Shown here piece after piece: positions 9,082-17,474 of a DNA stretch of 64,000 nt (its first letter is position 1; the number at the start of each line of letters is the position of its first letter). The notes under the pieces were generated by a model. The model saw only the letters and a list, made by a program, of their open reading frames with translations, was not told where the DNA came from and ran no database searches. The stretch is from Mesorhizobium kowhaii (GTDB lineage Bacteria; Pseudomonadota; Alphaproteobacteria; Rhizobiales; Rhizobiaceae): the NCBI RefSeq assembly GCF_003253745.1, contig NZ_MZXV01000055.1:62001-126000 (forward strand). Direction: 5' to 3'. The position numbers were made by a program, and so were the translations under genes.

Positions 9082-9213
9082 CGCGACACCTTTTGAAAGT
9101 CGCCCCACCCAAGGACAATAGTCCTATTCTAGTGCGGGCTTGTAAAGCTCTCCAGTCCGCCTATCCACCGGCCCGGTGCTGTATGGCGTGAAAAAACCCT
9201 TCGGTTCCGCGTC

Positions 9214-9435
9214 TTATTTTGCTGTTCGGTCAAGTAGGACAGCGAGCCCGCGAGACGCGGCCATCTCGATCACAAGTTCCTCGATATCAAGGTCGGTGAG
9301 CGCGGTTGTGTGCTCTTTGCGGATTTGCAGCACCGAATCCGCGAGCGAGACCGACGCCAGCTTTGCATGGTCGTCGAGCATCCGGCCAATGGCCAGCACC
9401 ACGTCGGCATCGATGTTGCGTGGCAGTTCGCGCAT
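9214..9435 (-). CDS. Hypothetical protein
   Basis: A 73-aa helical protein (MRELPRNIDADVVLAIGRML, DIEELVIEMAASRGLAVLLD). The ATG at 9433-9435 is chosen because GGGGAAGGGG lies directly upstream. The longer frame to 9483 lacks a site. No family recognised. Confidence 0.55.
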   Translation of the reverse strand: MRELPRNIDADVVLAIGRMLDDHAKLASVSLADSVLQIRKEHTTALTDLDIEELVIEMAASRGLAVLLDRTAK

Positions 9436-9493
9436 CGTCCCCTTCCCCACAAAAAATATTGCGCAGAAGGAGAAAGTTGACAAGTCGACCTAC

Positions 9494-9721
9494 TCAGACT
9501 GGTTTGCTGATCCCAGCTTCGTCGAGTTCCGCTTCCAGTTGGTCGCTTACCGGCTTGGTCTTGCCGCCGGTGAGAGCCTCGCCATCAAAACCCTGCAGCC
9601 AGGCGTCGGCGTATTCGTCCCAAGACTGTGGCACGGCGCGCTCCTTGCCGTCCTTGCGAGCCTGAGCACCGTACATCCACGCGTATGTGATGCGCTCCTG
9701 GTCCTTCTTAGCTACAGCCAT
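9494..9721 (-). CDS. Hypothetical protein
   Basis: A 75-aa protein (MAVAKKDQERITYAWMYGAQ, ARKDGKERAVPQSWDEYADA, WLQGFDGEALTGGKTKPVSD). There are two adjacent ATG codons at 9719-9724; the second is better placed relative to GGGAGGT. The start overlaps the end of the truncated ligase frame by 14 bp, so the two were probably translationally coupled. No family recognised. Confidence 0.5.
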   Translation of the reverse strand: MAVAKKDQERITYAWMYGAQARKDGKERAVPQSWDEYADAWLQGFDGEALTGGKTKPVSDQLEAELDEAGISKPV

Positions 9722-10220
9722 CATCTACCTCCCGGAAATCCTGCAATGAGGCATGCCGCAAATCTTCCTCGCCGCGCAAGTGCTTCACGCGACCAATGAT
9801 GCCCGGCTTGACCCATTGCGTCGCCGGCCGCTTCGATCCCTTCGGCGCCGGCGCGGCGTGATCCTGGACCTGCTTCCATAACCGTTCCCGGATGGCACGG
9901 TTTGCAGTGATGAAGGCCGAACCGACATATTTGCCCGTGCCAGGCTCGGCCATGAGAGCGAATGCTGGCTTGCCTGCCTCGCGCTCGATGCCCAGCAGCT
10001 CGAGCTCGCTCACCGTGTAGCACTTGATCTTCCACCAGGCGGTAGAGGGGCCGCTGCGATACCTGCTGTCGCGCCGCTTCGAGACCATCCCCTCGAGTCC
10101 GGCTTGGTCGATGACGTGGAAGATCGCCTTGGCGTCGCCGGGCAGCGCCTCGCTAAATTGGATGCGGCCGCCAGGCTCGATCAACCCCTGCAGGATCTCG
10201 CGGCGGTCCTCCAGCGGCAT
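9708..10220 (-). pseudogene. ATP-dependent DNA ligase (LigD/LigC-like), 5'-truncated
   Basis: The 170 residues contain the late part of the adenylation domain (GRIQFSEALPGDAKAIFHVI, LEGMVSKRRDSRYRSG with motif IV, STAWWKIKCY with motif V) and the OB-fold tail with TQWVKPGIIGRVKHLRG and EDLRHASLQDF. The start of the nucleotidyltransferase domain with the adenylated Lys (KxDG motif) is missing. The frame reaches upstream only to about 10250, where another small gene ends. A full ligase of this type is about 300 aa or more, so this is a truncated and presumably inactive copy of a non-homologous end-joining ligase. Confidence 0.75.
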
Positions 10221-10282
10221 GTTGCGCAGATCGTATCGATTTTCAGCGGATAGGTGATCTCGGTCAGGCGAAATGGATGCAT

Positions 10283-10510
10283 CTATTGAAACGGATTGTC
10301 TGCGGGCGGTTCGCCTGGGTTTGCTAAGAACCAGAGCCGTCTGTTGGCCATTCTCAAATTGATCTGCAGGTTTCGGATTTCAATAAACGTCATGTGGAAG
10401 CCCGCTGCAGCGGCAATTGCCGTGTACGTGTAGTGGCTCTCAAACTCCATAAAGTTGACGAATTGCGCTCCGCCGTAGAAGAACGCCAGCGGCCAGATAT
10501 CCCTCGGCAT
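10283..10510 (-). CDS. Hypothetical small protein
   Basis: A 75-aa open frame (MPRDIWPLAFFYGGAQFVNF, MEFESHYTYTAIAAAAGFHM) with AGGAAGGGG 5 nt before the ATG at 10508-10510. Its N-terminal half is hydrophobic but not a clear membrane helix. I recognise no family. It ends about 60 bp upstream of the ligase remnant, in the same orientation. Confidence 0.42.
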   Translation of the reverse strand: MPRDIWPLAFFYGGAQFVNFMEFESHYTYTAIAAAAGFHMTFIEIRNLQINLRMANRRLWFLANPGEPPADNPFQ

Positions 10511-10569
10511 GCGACCCCTTCCTGTCTTTGACGGAAGACTAGCCGCGATCTGGATCGCGATGCCACAGC

Positions 10570-10791
10570 TCAGTCGGCTAAGCCGGCGTCGTGATGCACG
10601 ATGGCATCAAGGATCGCCTCGTAGACGCTGCTGGTGTCTTCCTCGATCTCGGTGCTGCCGATGCCGACCGCCTTGGCGTCGGCGAACAGCTTCTGAGTGA
10701 GTTCGGCAACCGAGATCATATCAGACCCGACCGTTTCGGGGACGTTGTTGGAAATCCATTTGTACAGAAAATCGGTGCCTCGCGCGCTCAT
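10570..10791 (-). CDS. DUF768 family protein
   Basis: The 73-aa protein (MSARGTDFLYKWISNNVPET, DMISVAELTQKLFADAKAVG, EEDTSSVYEAILDAIVHHD) matches DUF768, a family of unknown function that I know mainly from Mesorhizobium, where many copies occur. It is full length for the family. Its presence supports the genus assignment. Confidence 0.75.
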   Translation of the reverse strand: MSARGTDFLYKWISNNVPETVGSDMISVAELTQKLFADAKAVGIGSTEIEEDTSSVYEAILDAIVHHDAGLAD

Positions 10792-10982
10792 GACGAAACA
10801 ATTTCGCCGACCGGGTTAGGTTCCGTTCGATTTTAGACGGCCCGGCCTCCCATCTCATCCCAACAAGGGGTGCCGGGCCGCTAATCCAATTCCGTCATGG
10901 ATCGAAGGCCCCGCCGTCCCGTTTGCGAGACGACGGTTCCTCCGCCCCAGCCCATGGGCACTAGCTCTCCCACAGGTAGGTG

Positions 10983-11312
10983 CTAATACCGAAACACGAC
11001 CCCAGCACGCCTGCGGTAGCACCGGACGCGCCGGCGACCATGTCGCCAATAGCTATGGCAGACCCTTCTCCAACCCCGGCGGTAGTAGCGGCGATAGTAG
11101 CGGCGGTGGTAGCGCCGATAGTAGACCTGCTCCACTTCTGCCGGAGTACCTTCGTCGTCGAAGGTCTCGGCCTCTGGCGCCTCGAGTTCATCGAGAATGC
11201 CGCTTCCGGCGCCTGGAACGCCGGCCACCGCGTTGATAGGCCGAACTGCGGTTGCAAAGACCGCTGCCCCTGCAACGCCAAGCATTGCTGTCAAGAAGGA
11301 TCGCCGATCCAT
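10983..11312 (-). CDS. Tat-exported Tyr/Arg-rich repeat protein
   Basis: The 109-aa protein starts with a twin-arginine signal (MDRRSFLTAMLGVAGAAVFA). A short acidic stretch (ILDELEAPEAETFDDEG) follows, then a C-terminus made of YRR-type repeats (YYRRYHRRYYRRYYRRGWRR and HGRRRVRCYRRR). The DNA encodes this as short tandem repeats of a Tyr-Arg-Arg codon pattern. Similar basic proteins are common in Mesorhizobium, with unknown function; binding to polyanions in the envelope is only a guess. The ATG at 11310-11312 has GGGAGGT 6 nt upstream. Confidence 0.72.
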   Translation of the reverse strand: MDRRSFLTAMLGVAGAAVFATAVRPINAVAGVPGAGSGILDELEAPEAETFDDEGTPAEVEQVYYRRYHRRYYRRYYRRGWRRVCHSYWRHGRRRVRCYRRRAGVVFRY

Positions 11313-11449
11313 AGAAAACCTCCCGCTCTCGCCTGCAGGAAGAGCAGGCATTTCCATGCAACGCATCTAGTCAGGCGTAGTTCCCGATCACGCCTTGCGG
11401 GTCTTCGCGCTTCATAATCTAATTGTTTGCATGGTTAATTTTGTCACGG

Positions 11450-11617
11450 TCAGCGCCCCTTCTTCACCTTCGGCGTGGTCTCTTCAACTCGCACTTTGTC
11501 TCCGATCTCCTTCGCCATCGCCAGCGCTTTGGCCTTGTCTTTGGTGGTCAGGACAGTGCGCCAATGTGGCTTCTTTAATACGCTCACCACGTAGGTTGTC
11601 ACAGGCTTGTCGGCCAT
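11450..11617 (-). CDS. Small basic hypothetical protein (55 aa)
   Basis: A 55-aa frame: MADKPVTTYVVSVLKKPHWR, TVLTTKDKAKALAMAKEIGD, KVRVEETTPKVKKGR. The ATG at 11615-11617 has GGGGAAGAG upstream, and the amphipathic, lysine-rich composition is protein-like. No family recognised. It is separated from the Tat-exported protein by 137 bp without a gene. Confidence 0.55.
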   Translation of the reverse strand: MADKPVTTYVVSVLKKPHWRTVLTTKDKAKALAMAKEIGDKVRVEETTPKVKKGR

Positions 11618-11675
11618 CTCTTCCCCTGGCAGTTAAAGCCCGCGCCTCGGCAGAGAGCGCGGGGGGAGAACGTGC

Positions 11676-12209
11676 ATGGCTGATTTCAACGTCGGCTTCG
11701 TGATCTTCCCGGGGATCACCAACTCGACTTCACCGGTCCGTTTGAGGTTTTGAGCCGGCTGGGAACGCCGCCTTCGCTCTCGGCTCCCAGCAAATTTGCC
11801 CAATCCAAAGTCCACGTTATCGCAAAAACAGTGCTCCCGGTTGTGAGCGACCGCGGCCTCGGCATCTTACCGACCTGCACCTTCGAGAACTGTCCCCCAC
11901 TCGACCTGATTTGCGTGCCCGGTCGCGGAGGCGTCGTGGAAGCCCCTCGCCGACGTCGAGACGGTCGACTTCATTCGCCGCCAAGGTAAGCGCGCAAAGT
12001 ATGTAACCTATGTTTGCACGAGCGCCTTTCTGCTTGGTGCGGCCGGGTTGCTGAAGGGGCGTCGGGCTGCCACGCATTGGGCCTATGTCGACCTGCTCCC
12101 CTTGGTCGGCTCCAGTCACGAAAAGGGACGCATCGTGCGAGATGGCAATGTCTTCACGTCGGGTGGCGTTTCGGCAGGAATTGACTTCGCATTTGTGGAT
12201 CGTCTTTGA
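11676..12209 (+). pseudogene. DJ-1/PfpI-family protein, multiple frameshifts
   Basis: Reading across frames gives MADFNVGFVIFPGIT, then LDFTGPFEVLSRLGTPPS, later VVEA, VETVDFIRRQGKRAKYV, VCTSAFLLGAAGLLKGRRAA, THWAYVDLLPLV, and SGGVSAGIDFAF. This is the PfpI/isonitrile-hydratase-like fold, with the nucleophilic Cys in VCTSAFLLG. One base is missing near 11717 and one extra C lies near 11940. The protein stops about 50 residues short of the usual C-terminus. The ATG at 11676 keeps a good GGGGGGAGAA site, so decay looks fairly recent. Confidence 0.8.
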
Positions 12210-12285
12210 TTTTGATTGCATTAGCATTTTAGGAGCCCCTAATATCGAACTCGTTTGAATTCGGCGTTTTTTGGGGAGAAGTGTC

Positions 12286-12693
12286 ATGCCTAAGGTTTCG
12301 GATCTCTTCTTTAAGACAGCTATTGTGTGGCTCATTTTGGGTATCGGCGCCGGCTTACAAATGGCGATCTCGGGCGACCACAGTGCCTTTCCGGCACATG
12401 CACACATCAATCTGCTCGGATGGGTCACAAGTGCAATCTTCGGCGGCTACTACGCCCTTAACCCGACAAAAGCAGCGCGGAAAATCGCGATGGTCCACTA
12501 CGGCCTCTATACGATCGGGTTGGTGGTGATGCTGCCAGCACTGTATCTGATGCTCGCAGGCAATACGGCGCTTGAGCCGATCGTCGCTGGCGGCTCGCTG
12601 ATCGTAGCTGCCGCTGTGCTGGTATTCGCTTTCGTGGTTTTCTCAACCGGAACAGTGCGAACAGTGTCGGATCTGTCGCCAGCCACACGCTGA
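12286..12693 (+). CDS. Small four-helix membrane protein related to cytochrome oxidase subunit I
   Basis: The 135-aa protein has about four hydrophobic segments. Motifs include SDLFFKTAIVWLILGIGAGL, HAHINLLGWVTSAIFGGYYA and MVHYGLYTIGLVVMLPALYL. The paired histidines in HAHINLLGW resemble the start of heme-copper oxidase subunit I helices. Proteins of this size are often annotated as cytochrome-c oxidase-like, but heme binding is not shown. The ATG at 12286 has GGGGAGAAG upstream. It appears monocistronic. Confidence 0.68.
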   Translation: MPKVSDLFFKTAIVWLILGIGAGLQMAISGDHSAFPAHAHINLLGWVTSAIFGGYYALNPTKAARKIAMVHYGLYTIGLVVMLPALYLMLAGNTALEPIVAGGSLIVAAAVLVFAFVVFSTGTVRTVSDLSPATR

Positions 12694-12933
12694 AATCTAC
12701 AGTTGAAAAGCAGCGGGCGCCGGAGCGGCCATCTCAGCATACGCCAGGGAATGACCGTATTTGGGCCGACAGCGGAATGGCGGCTTTTGGCGTCCGAAGA
12801 ACGATAGCGGACGTTCAGCCCAGTGGGACCAAGGTCTGAAGCTGACCCTGGGCGGAAGGTCGGCCGATAGACTCCCGCAAGTGTCGCACGTACATTTGCT
12901 TTTTCGGTGTCCCTTGGATGCAGTCAGGTGCAA

Positions 12934-14823
12934 ATGGCCGAAGAGCGCGTGCAGCGGCGCCTTGCCGCCATCCTTGCCGCCGACGTGGTCGGCTATAGCC
13001 GCCTTATGCAAGTGGACGAGGCCGGCACACTGGCGAGTCTCAAGGTGCGGCGAGGCGAGATACTAGGTCCACTCGTCAGGCAGCATCAGGGCAGAATTGT
13101 CAAAGTGATGGGCGACGGGGTGCTGGTCGAGTTCGCGAGTGCCGTCAACGCTGTCGCCTGCGCCGTCGAACTGCAGCAGGCAATGGCGAGCGCCAGCGAC
13201 GGTTTACCGGAAGATCGTCGAATCGTACTGCGCGTCGGTGTCAATCTCGGTGATGTATTGGTGGAGGGAAGTGACCTCTATGGAGACGGCGTCAATATTG
13301 CCGCTCGGCTCCAGGCGTCGGCAGAACCCGGCACCGTTTTCGTATCCGAGACGGTGTTCAATCATGTTCGCGGCAAGGTCCAGGTCGGATTCGAGGACCT
13401 TGGCGAACACAGCCTCAAGAACATAGCGGAGCCGGTGCGGATATATAAGGTCTCGAGAGCAGCCGCTGTCGCCGGTGCTCCACGCCGGACCGACCGACCT
13501 TCAAAAATTTCCATCGCCGTGCTGCCCTTCACAAATCTTAGCGGCGATCCCGAGCAGGAATACTTCAGCGACGGCATTACCGAAGACATCATCACCGATC
13601 TTTCGAAGGTTTCTGCTGTTTCGGTCACCGCGCGGAACACAGTCTTCGCGTTCAAGGGCAAGGCAGTGGACGTGTCAAAGATAGCCGGACAGTTGAACGT
13701 CAGTCACGTCCTAGAGGGCAGCGTGCGCAATGCGGAAGGCCGCGTACGGATCAGCGCACAGCTGATTGATGGTAAAGTAGGCGATCATGTCTGGGCAGAG
13801 CGCTACGACCGCGACCTGAAAGACATCTTCGCGCTGCAGGATGATATCTCGCACTCAATCGTGGCGGCGCTGAAGGGCAAACTGCTCCCGGAGGAAAAGG
13901 AGGCGATCGAAACCCGCTCGACCCACAATCCGGAAGCCTACAAGCTCTATCTCTTAGCCCGTTATTATCAGAGGCAGCGCAGCACAAGAAATCTGCAGAT
14001 AGCCATCCGGTTCTGCCATCGCGCACTGGATGTCGATCCCAACTATGCCCGAGCCTGGGGATTGGTTGCCCTATGCCAAGCCATGCTGAATATGACTGGA
14101 AGGTCGGAAGAGACTGGCCTATCCGCGGCCGAAAGAGCCCTCGCGCTCGATTCAGGTTTGGCTGAGGCTTACGCGGCCAAGGGACGGGCATTGGCGAAGC
14201 TTGGCCGCGTGAACGAAGCTCTCGCCGCACATGAGGAATCGCTCCGCCTCGAGCCTGACTCGAATGACGTGCGGCACAGTTTCGGCTTGACCTGCCAATT
14301 GCTCGGCCGTCATGAGGAAGCGATAGTACATATGGAGTGTGCGACACAGCTCCTCGATACGGACTACCTTTCTCCGGGCTTAATTTGCCAAAGTTACAAT
14401 TCACTTGGTCGACACGATGAGGCCAGGTCTTCCGCGCGCCTGGAGCTGGAGCGTATCGAGAGGGAAATCTCGCTTCGACCGGACAATGCCAATGCAATGA
14501 TACGGGGGGCTGTTGCATTGGCTCTGTTGGGAGAGAAAGAGCGCGCCAGAGAATGGGCGTCGCGCGGCCTGACCATTGAACCCGACGATCCGTCGGATCA
14601 GTACAATATAGCGTGTGCTTTCGTTTACATGAACGAGCCGGACCAAGCTGTTGATCACTTGGCGTCTTGTCTTCCGAGGATGTCGGCCGAGCTCATTCTG
14701 TGGGTGAAACAGGACAGCGATCTGATTCCGCTTCACGGTCATTCGCGCTTCCAAGCCCTGATTGCAACTGGAGAAGCAAGGCTGGCAGCGGCGCGAACCG
14801 AGCAGGCAGGCGAACACGCCTGA
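12934..14823 (+). CDS. Class III adenylate cyclase with TolB-like domain and TPR repeats (second copy)
   Basis: The 629-aa protein has the same layout as the gene at 499-2238. A class III cyclase domain occupies residues about 6-170 (RRLAAILAADVVGYSRLM, VMGDGVLVEF, GDGVNIAARLQASAEPG), keeping both metal Asp residues and the Asn/Arg pair. A TolB-like domain follows at about 190-310 (ISIAVLPFTNLSGDPEQEYF, HVWAERYDRDLKDIFALQDD), then a TPR array (about 330-600; AYAAKGRALAKLGRVNEALA). The ATG at 12934 is preferred over 12907 because CAGGTG precedes it. It is probably cytoplasmic and makes cAMP. The two copies are clearly diverged paralogues. Confidence 0.88.
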   Translation: MAEERVQRRLAAILAADVVGYSRLMQVDEAGTLASLKVRRGEILGPLVRQHQGRIVKVMGDGVLVEFASAVNAVACAVELQQAMASASDGLPEDRRIVLRVGVNLGDVLVEGSDLYGDGVNIAARLQASAEPGTVFVSETVFNHVRGKVQVGFEDLGEHSLKNIAEPVRIYKVSRAAAVAGAPRRTDRPSKISIAVLPFTNLSGDPEQEYFSDGITEDIITDLSKVSAVSVTARNTVFAFKGKAVDVSKIAGQLNVSHVLEGSVRNAEGRVRISAQLIDGKVGDHVWAERYDRDLKDIFALQDDISHSIVAALKGKLLPEEKEAIETRSTHNPEAYKLYLLARYYQRQRSTRNLQIAIRFCHRALDVDPNYARAWGLVALCQAMLNMTGRSEETGLSAAERALALDSGLAEAYAAKGRALAKLGRVNEALAAHEESLRLEPDSNDVRHSFGLTCQLLGRHEEAIVHMECATQLLDTDYLSPGLICQSYNSLGRHDEARSSARLELERIEREISLRPDNANAMIRGAVALALLGEKERAREWASRGLTIEPDDPSDQYNIACAFVYMNEPDQAVDHLASCLPRMSAELILWVKQDSDLIPLHGHSRFQALIATGEARLAAARTEQAGEHA

Positions 14824-15043
14824 AATCTACTTAATCGCTACTCTTTCCGAAACGCTGTGTCGCCGTCGGCTCGAACGTCTCTCTTTGGCGCAAAGCTGCC
14901 GCTGCCTCTGCAATAGCAACGTCCGCTTTTGGTTAATGGACGGAGCCGTGGGAATGACTGTCATGCGGCGCAAAGCTGCCGTTCCGTCAAAGAGCTACAC
15001 TGAAAAATACGAGTCAAAGGTGACTCTTTCCGGCGGACGATCG

Positions 15044-15100
15044 ATGCTGACGTTGTGGCTAATTAAACGGCGCCATGATCGAGGGTCGGAAGGCCCGTAA
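15044..15100 (+). repeat. Dispersed short repeat, copy A
   Basis: One of three related segments of about 58 bp. The shared pattern is CTGACrTTGTGGCtaATTAA, then ACGGCG, ATGATCG and a G/C-rich end with a stop-like TAA or TGA. Copies B and C lie at 15841-15900 and 17192-17250, all in the same orientation. Copy A sits in a gene-free stretch of about 380 bp after the second cyclase. Confidence 0.7.
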
Positions 15101-15206
15101 AACGACACCAGCGGTCATCCCTGACGCGGTGATGAAATGACGTGGATGGGGCCAATATCGGCAGTCTCTTCCCAAGCGGATAGTACGAGAAAGCTGGCCT
15201 GTCGAA

Positions 15207-15750
15207 TTACCCAGGTTGCACATTCAGAAAGCTGACATCCCCGCTCGAACAGTCCATGTGTACCATGTCGCGCTGAGGATGCAGCACCTCCGCCGTGCCC
15301 TTGACGGGATTGGTCTTGCCGATCACTACGGTGAGGACGCCCGCGTCATCGATCGCCAAGCTGAAGGGTGATCGCCCTCCCTACAGCTGCTTGTGCGATC
15401 AGCTCTGACTTGCCGTTAAATATCATGAAGAATTTCACTGTGTCTGGCTCGTCCGGATAGATCGACGCACGAACACCGTTGCAAAAACAGTCGGCGTTCG
15501 TCGGGAGCTTGGAGTCGGTGAACGCAATGTGCGCCACAGGACTCCAGTGGTCACCGAACTGTCCGCTGTGAAACTGGATTCGCCCGGTCAGAGAATGCAC
15601 CCCAGGTGAAATCGATTGCCGATTTGCGGAATATCGGCCGTTTTCTACGTTGTATCGCCACGTCTCCTGGTCTTGCCCGAACGCAGGCGAGCAAACGGCC
15701 GCACCCGCAATAGCAGCGAAAATGGCGGTGAGAAAAGCCCTAGTCTTCAT
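15207..15750 (-). pseudogene. Secreted protein with a frameshift near its C-terminus
   Basis: From the ATG at 15748-15750 the frame encodes a signal peptide (MKTRAFLTAIFAAIAGAAVC) and a mature domain (ETWRYNVENGRYSANRQSIS, PGVHSLTGRIQFHSGQFGDH, FMIFNGKSELIAQAAVGRAI). It stops at 15346. In a shifted frame the coding sequence clearly continues: FSLAIDDAGVLTVVIGKTNP, VKGTAEVLHPQRDMVHMDCS, SGDVSFLNVQPG and stop at 15207. The original protein was about 180 aa and periplasmic or secreted. I recognise no family. Confidence 0.65.
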
Positions 15751-15840
15751 GCATCGAAGATCGCATGAATGCCTTTCCCATGCGTTGCACTGACTATGAG
15801 AATTGGGCTTTAGCTGGATACGTTTCATTCACGGCGACTC

Positions 15841-15900
15841 ATGCTGACATTGTGGCATATTAAACGGCGCGTCATGATCGCGGCCCAGAACGGCGGGTAA
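15841..15900 (+). repeat. Dispersed short repeat, copy B
   Basis: It begins ATGCTGACATTGTGGCATAT and continues TAAACGGCG, CATGATCG and CGGGTAA. It matches copies A and C with scattered differences. The surrounding 425 bp (15751-16175) contains no convincing gene. Confidence 0.7.
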
Positions 15901-16175
15901 AGCACCACAAGCTGACCCTCGACCTGTCGCTTGCGAATGGCATCTTCTGGCCAGAAACCGGCCCCCCGGACCTCGCGCCGTTCATAACCACACACCTGCG
16001 TCCTGCATACCGCTTGTTGCGGCTCGCCTAGGAGCATAGCCTGTGGGATTTCAAGGGAAGGGTCAGAGCGTCAAAAAGTCAGGATTTCGGCGATAACGGG
16101 CAAGATCGCTCTGCAAACCGAAACGGATCGCTTAGCTTATATTCGAGCGATTAAATCAATTTGAAAGGTCGTGTC

Positions 16176-16962
16176 ATGAGGCTTGGGTTTGTTGGCACAG
16201 GCACAATTTCGTCAGCTGTCATCGCAGGTTTGATGCAGTCAGACCTCAAGATCGAGCAGATCACTGTCTCTCCCCGCAATTCCGAAACTGCGGCCAAACT
16301 CGCCGAACGCTATTCGCGCGTCTCCATTGGACGTGACAACCAGGATGTCGTGGACACATCTCAAGTCGTGTTTTTGGCCGTCAGATCCCAGGTTGCGGAG
16401 GCGATCATCAAAGAAATCCGCTTCCGGCCAGAGCAACATATCGTCAGCTTCATCCCGGTGTTTTCCATCGAGACAATTTCCGAATGGATTGGGGTGCCGG
16501 CGAAGCTCACGCGAGCGGTGCCACTTCCTTTTGTGGCGCAGGGGATGGGCGCGACGGCATTCTATCCGTCGGACGAAACGATTTCCGCGGTCTTCGCCGA
16601 GCTTGGCACCGCTGTTGCCGTCACCGACCTGCAAGAATATGAGGTGCTGACAACCAAGCGGTGCTCTCATGGGCACCTATTTTGGCATTCTTGAGAATGC
16701 TGAGTTGTGGCTGACCGGGAACGGCGTTCCATCCGCTCAGGCTCATGCATATCTACGGCAATTGTTTGCAGGCCTCGCCCATGCAACATCGTCGTCACCG
16801 CATTCCTCCTTTTCGGAACTGAGAACCGAGTTCTCAACAAAGGGCGGTTTGAATGAGCAGCTCTTCGCGGATTTTCAGAAGGCCGGCGGCACGACTGCGC
16901 TGACGAACGCGTTGACTGTCGCCCTGGAGCGCATGCAAGGAAAGGTGAAGCGAGAGCAGTGA
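16176..16962 (+). pseudogene. proC: Pyrroline-5-carboxylate reductase (ProC-like), frameshifted
   Basis: The first 160 codons encode the Rossmann domain: MRLGFVGTGTISSAVIAGLM, QVVFLAVRSQVAEAIIKEIR, TRAVPLPFVAQGMGATAFYP. The frame ends at 16694 in an unrelated tail. A second frame, from about 16655, continues the family: ALMGTYFGILENAELWL, the C-terminal dimerisation domain (HATSSSPHSSFSELRTEFST, KGGLNEQLFADFQKAGGTTA), ending at 16962. A single frameshift at about 16650-16660 therefore splits a gene of normal length (about 262 aa). The enzyme would make proline from pyrroline-5-carboxylate, and a functional copy is presumably elsewhere. A sequencing error is the alternative. Confidence 0.8.
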
Positions 16963-17191
16963 CTTGTCTGTAATCAGGCTGCGGATAGGGTCCTGGAGCA
17001 GACTTTTGCGGCGTCTCGGAATTCAGGATTCGCGACAGTTCGCTCCCGATCAATGTGGACGACTGTCGCTTTGTCAGGCTGTGATCCGCAAATGGGTGGT
17101 GGGCAACGCATCGACGATCTGAAACGATTCTACTCCGCCATTATCGGCCTCATCGAGGCGATCCCCGTCGCGGAAGCCGGCTGATCGATCC
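16963..17191. other. No recognisable gene
   Basis: Together with copy C of the dispersed repeat and the following 224 bp, this makes a gap of about 510 bp between the proC remnant and the sensor kinase. A 31-codon frame ending at 17184 (MGGGQRIDDLKRFYSAIIGL) may be the tail of a lost gene. Nothing else is seen. Confidence 0.4.
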
Positions 17192-17250
17192 TGCTGACAT
17201 GTGGCTATTAAACGGCGAGCGATGATCGAGGCGCGGAAAGGCCGCTGAGG
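17192..17250 (+). repeat. Dispersed short repeat, copy C
   Basis: It reads CTGCTGACATGTGGCTATTA, then AACGGCG, ATGATCGAGGCGCGGAAAGG and CCGCTGA. It is the third copy of the segment at 15044 and 15841. It lies about 220 bp upstream of the histidine kinase start. Confidence 0.7.
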
Positions 17251-17474
17251 GCCGGAAGCTGACCGACTGGTTTTAGGTCAAGGTGCGAAGAAGCGGACAC
17301 TCCGCCTACGACCCCATCTCGGACGTATTCCCTATCTGCAATAGCTCCGAAAGCCGGCGCTCAGGTGCATCACCAAAGCGGCCGCGCTGCGTGACGAACG
17401 GACGTTGCAGGTCACCAAACTTGACGCTGGGCTGGCCAAAGCCGACACTGAGCAGAGAAAAACAGGAGCACCCA

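Noticed and set aside
10983..11130. Possible CRISPR or tandem DNA repeat
   Set aside because: The short repeats are the codons of the YRR tail of an exported protein; there are no spacers of constant length. No CRISPR array was seen anywhere in the window.
15825..16037. 70-codon minus-strand frame
   Set aside because: It reads through dispersed repeat copy B in antisense and has no motif.
17283..17474. N-terminal extension of the sensor kinase
   Set aside because: The residues have no protein-like pattern, and the GTG at 17475 has a strong AGGAG site.
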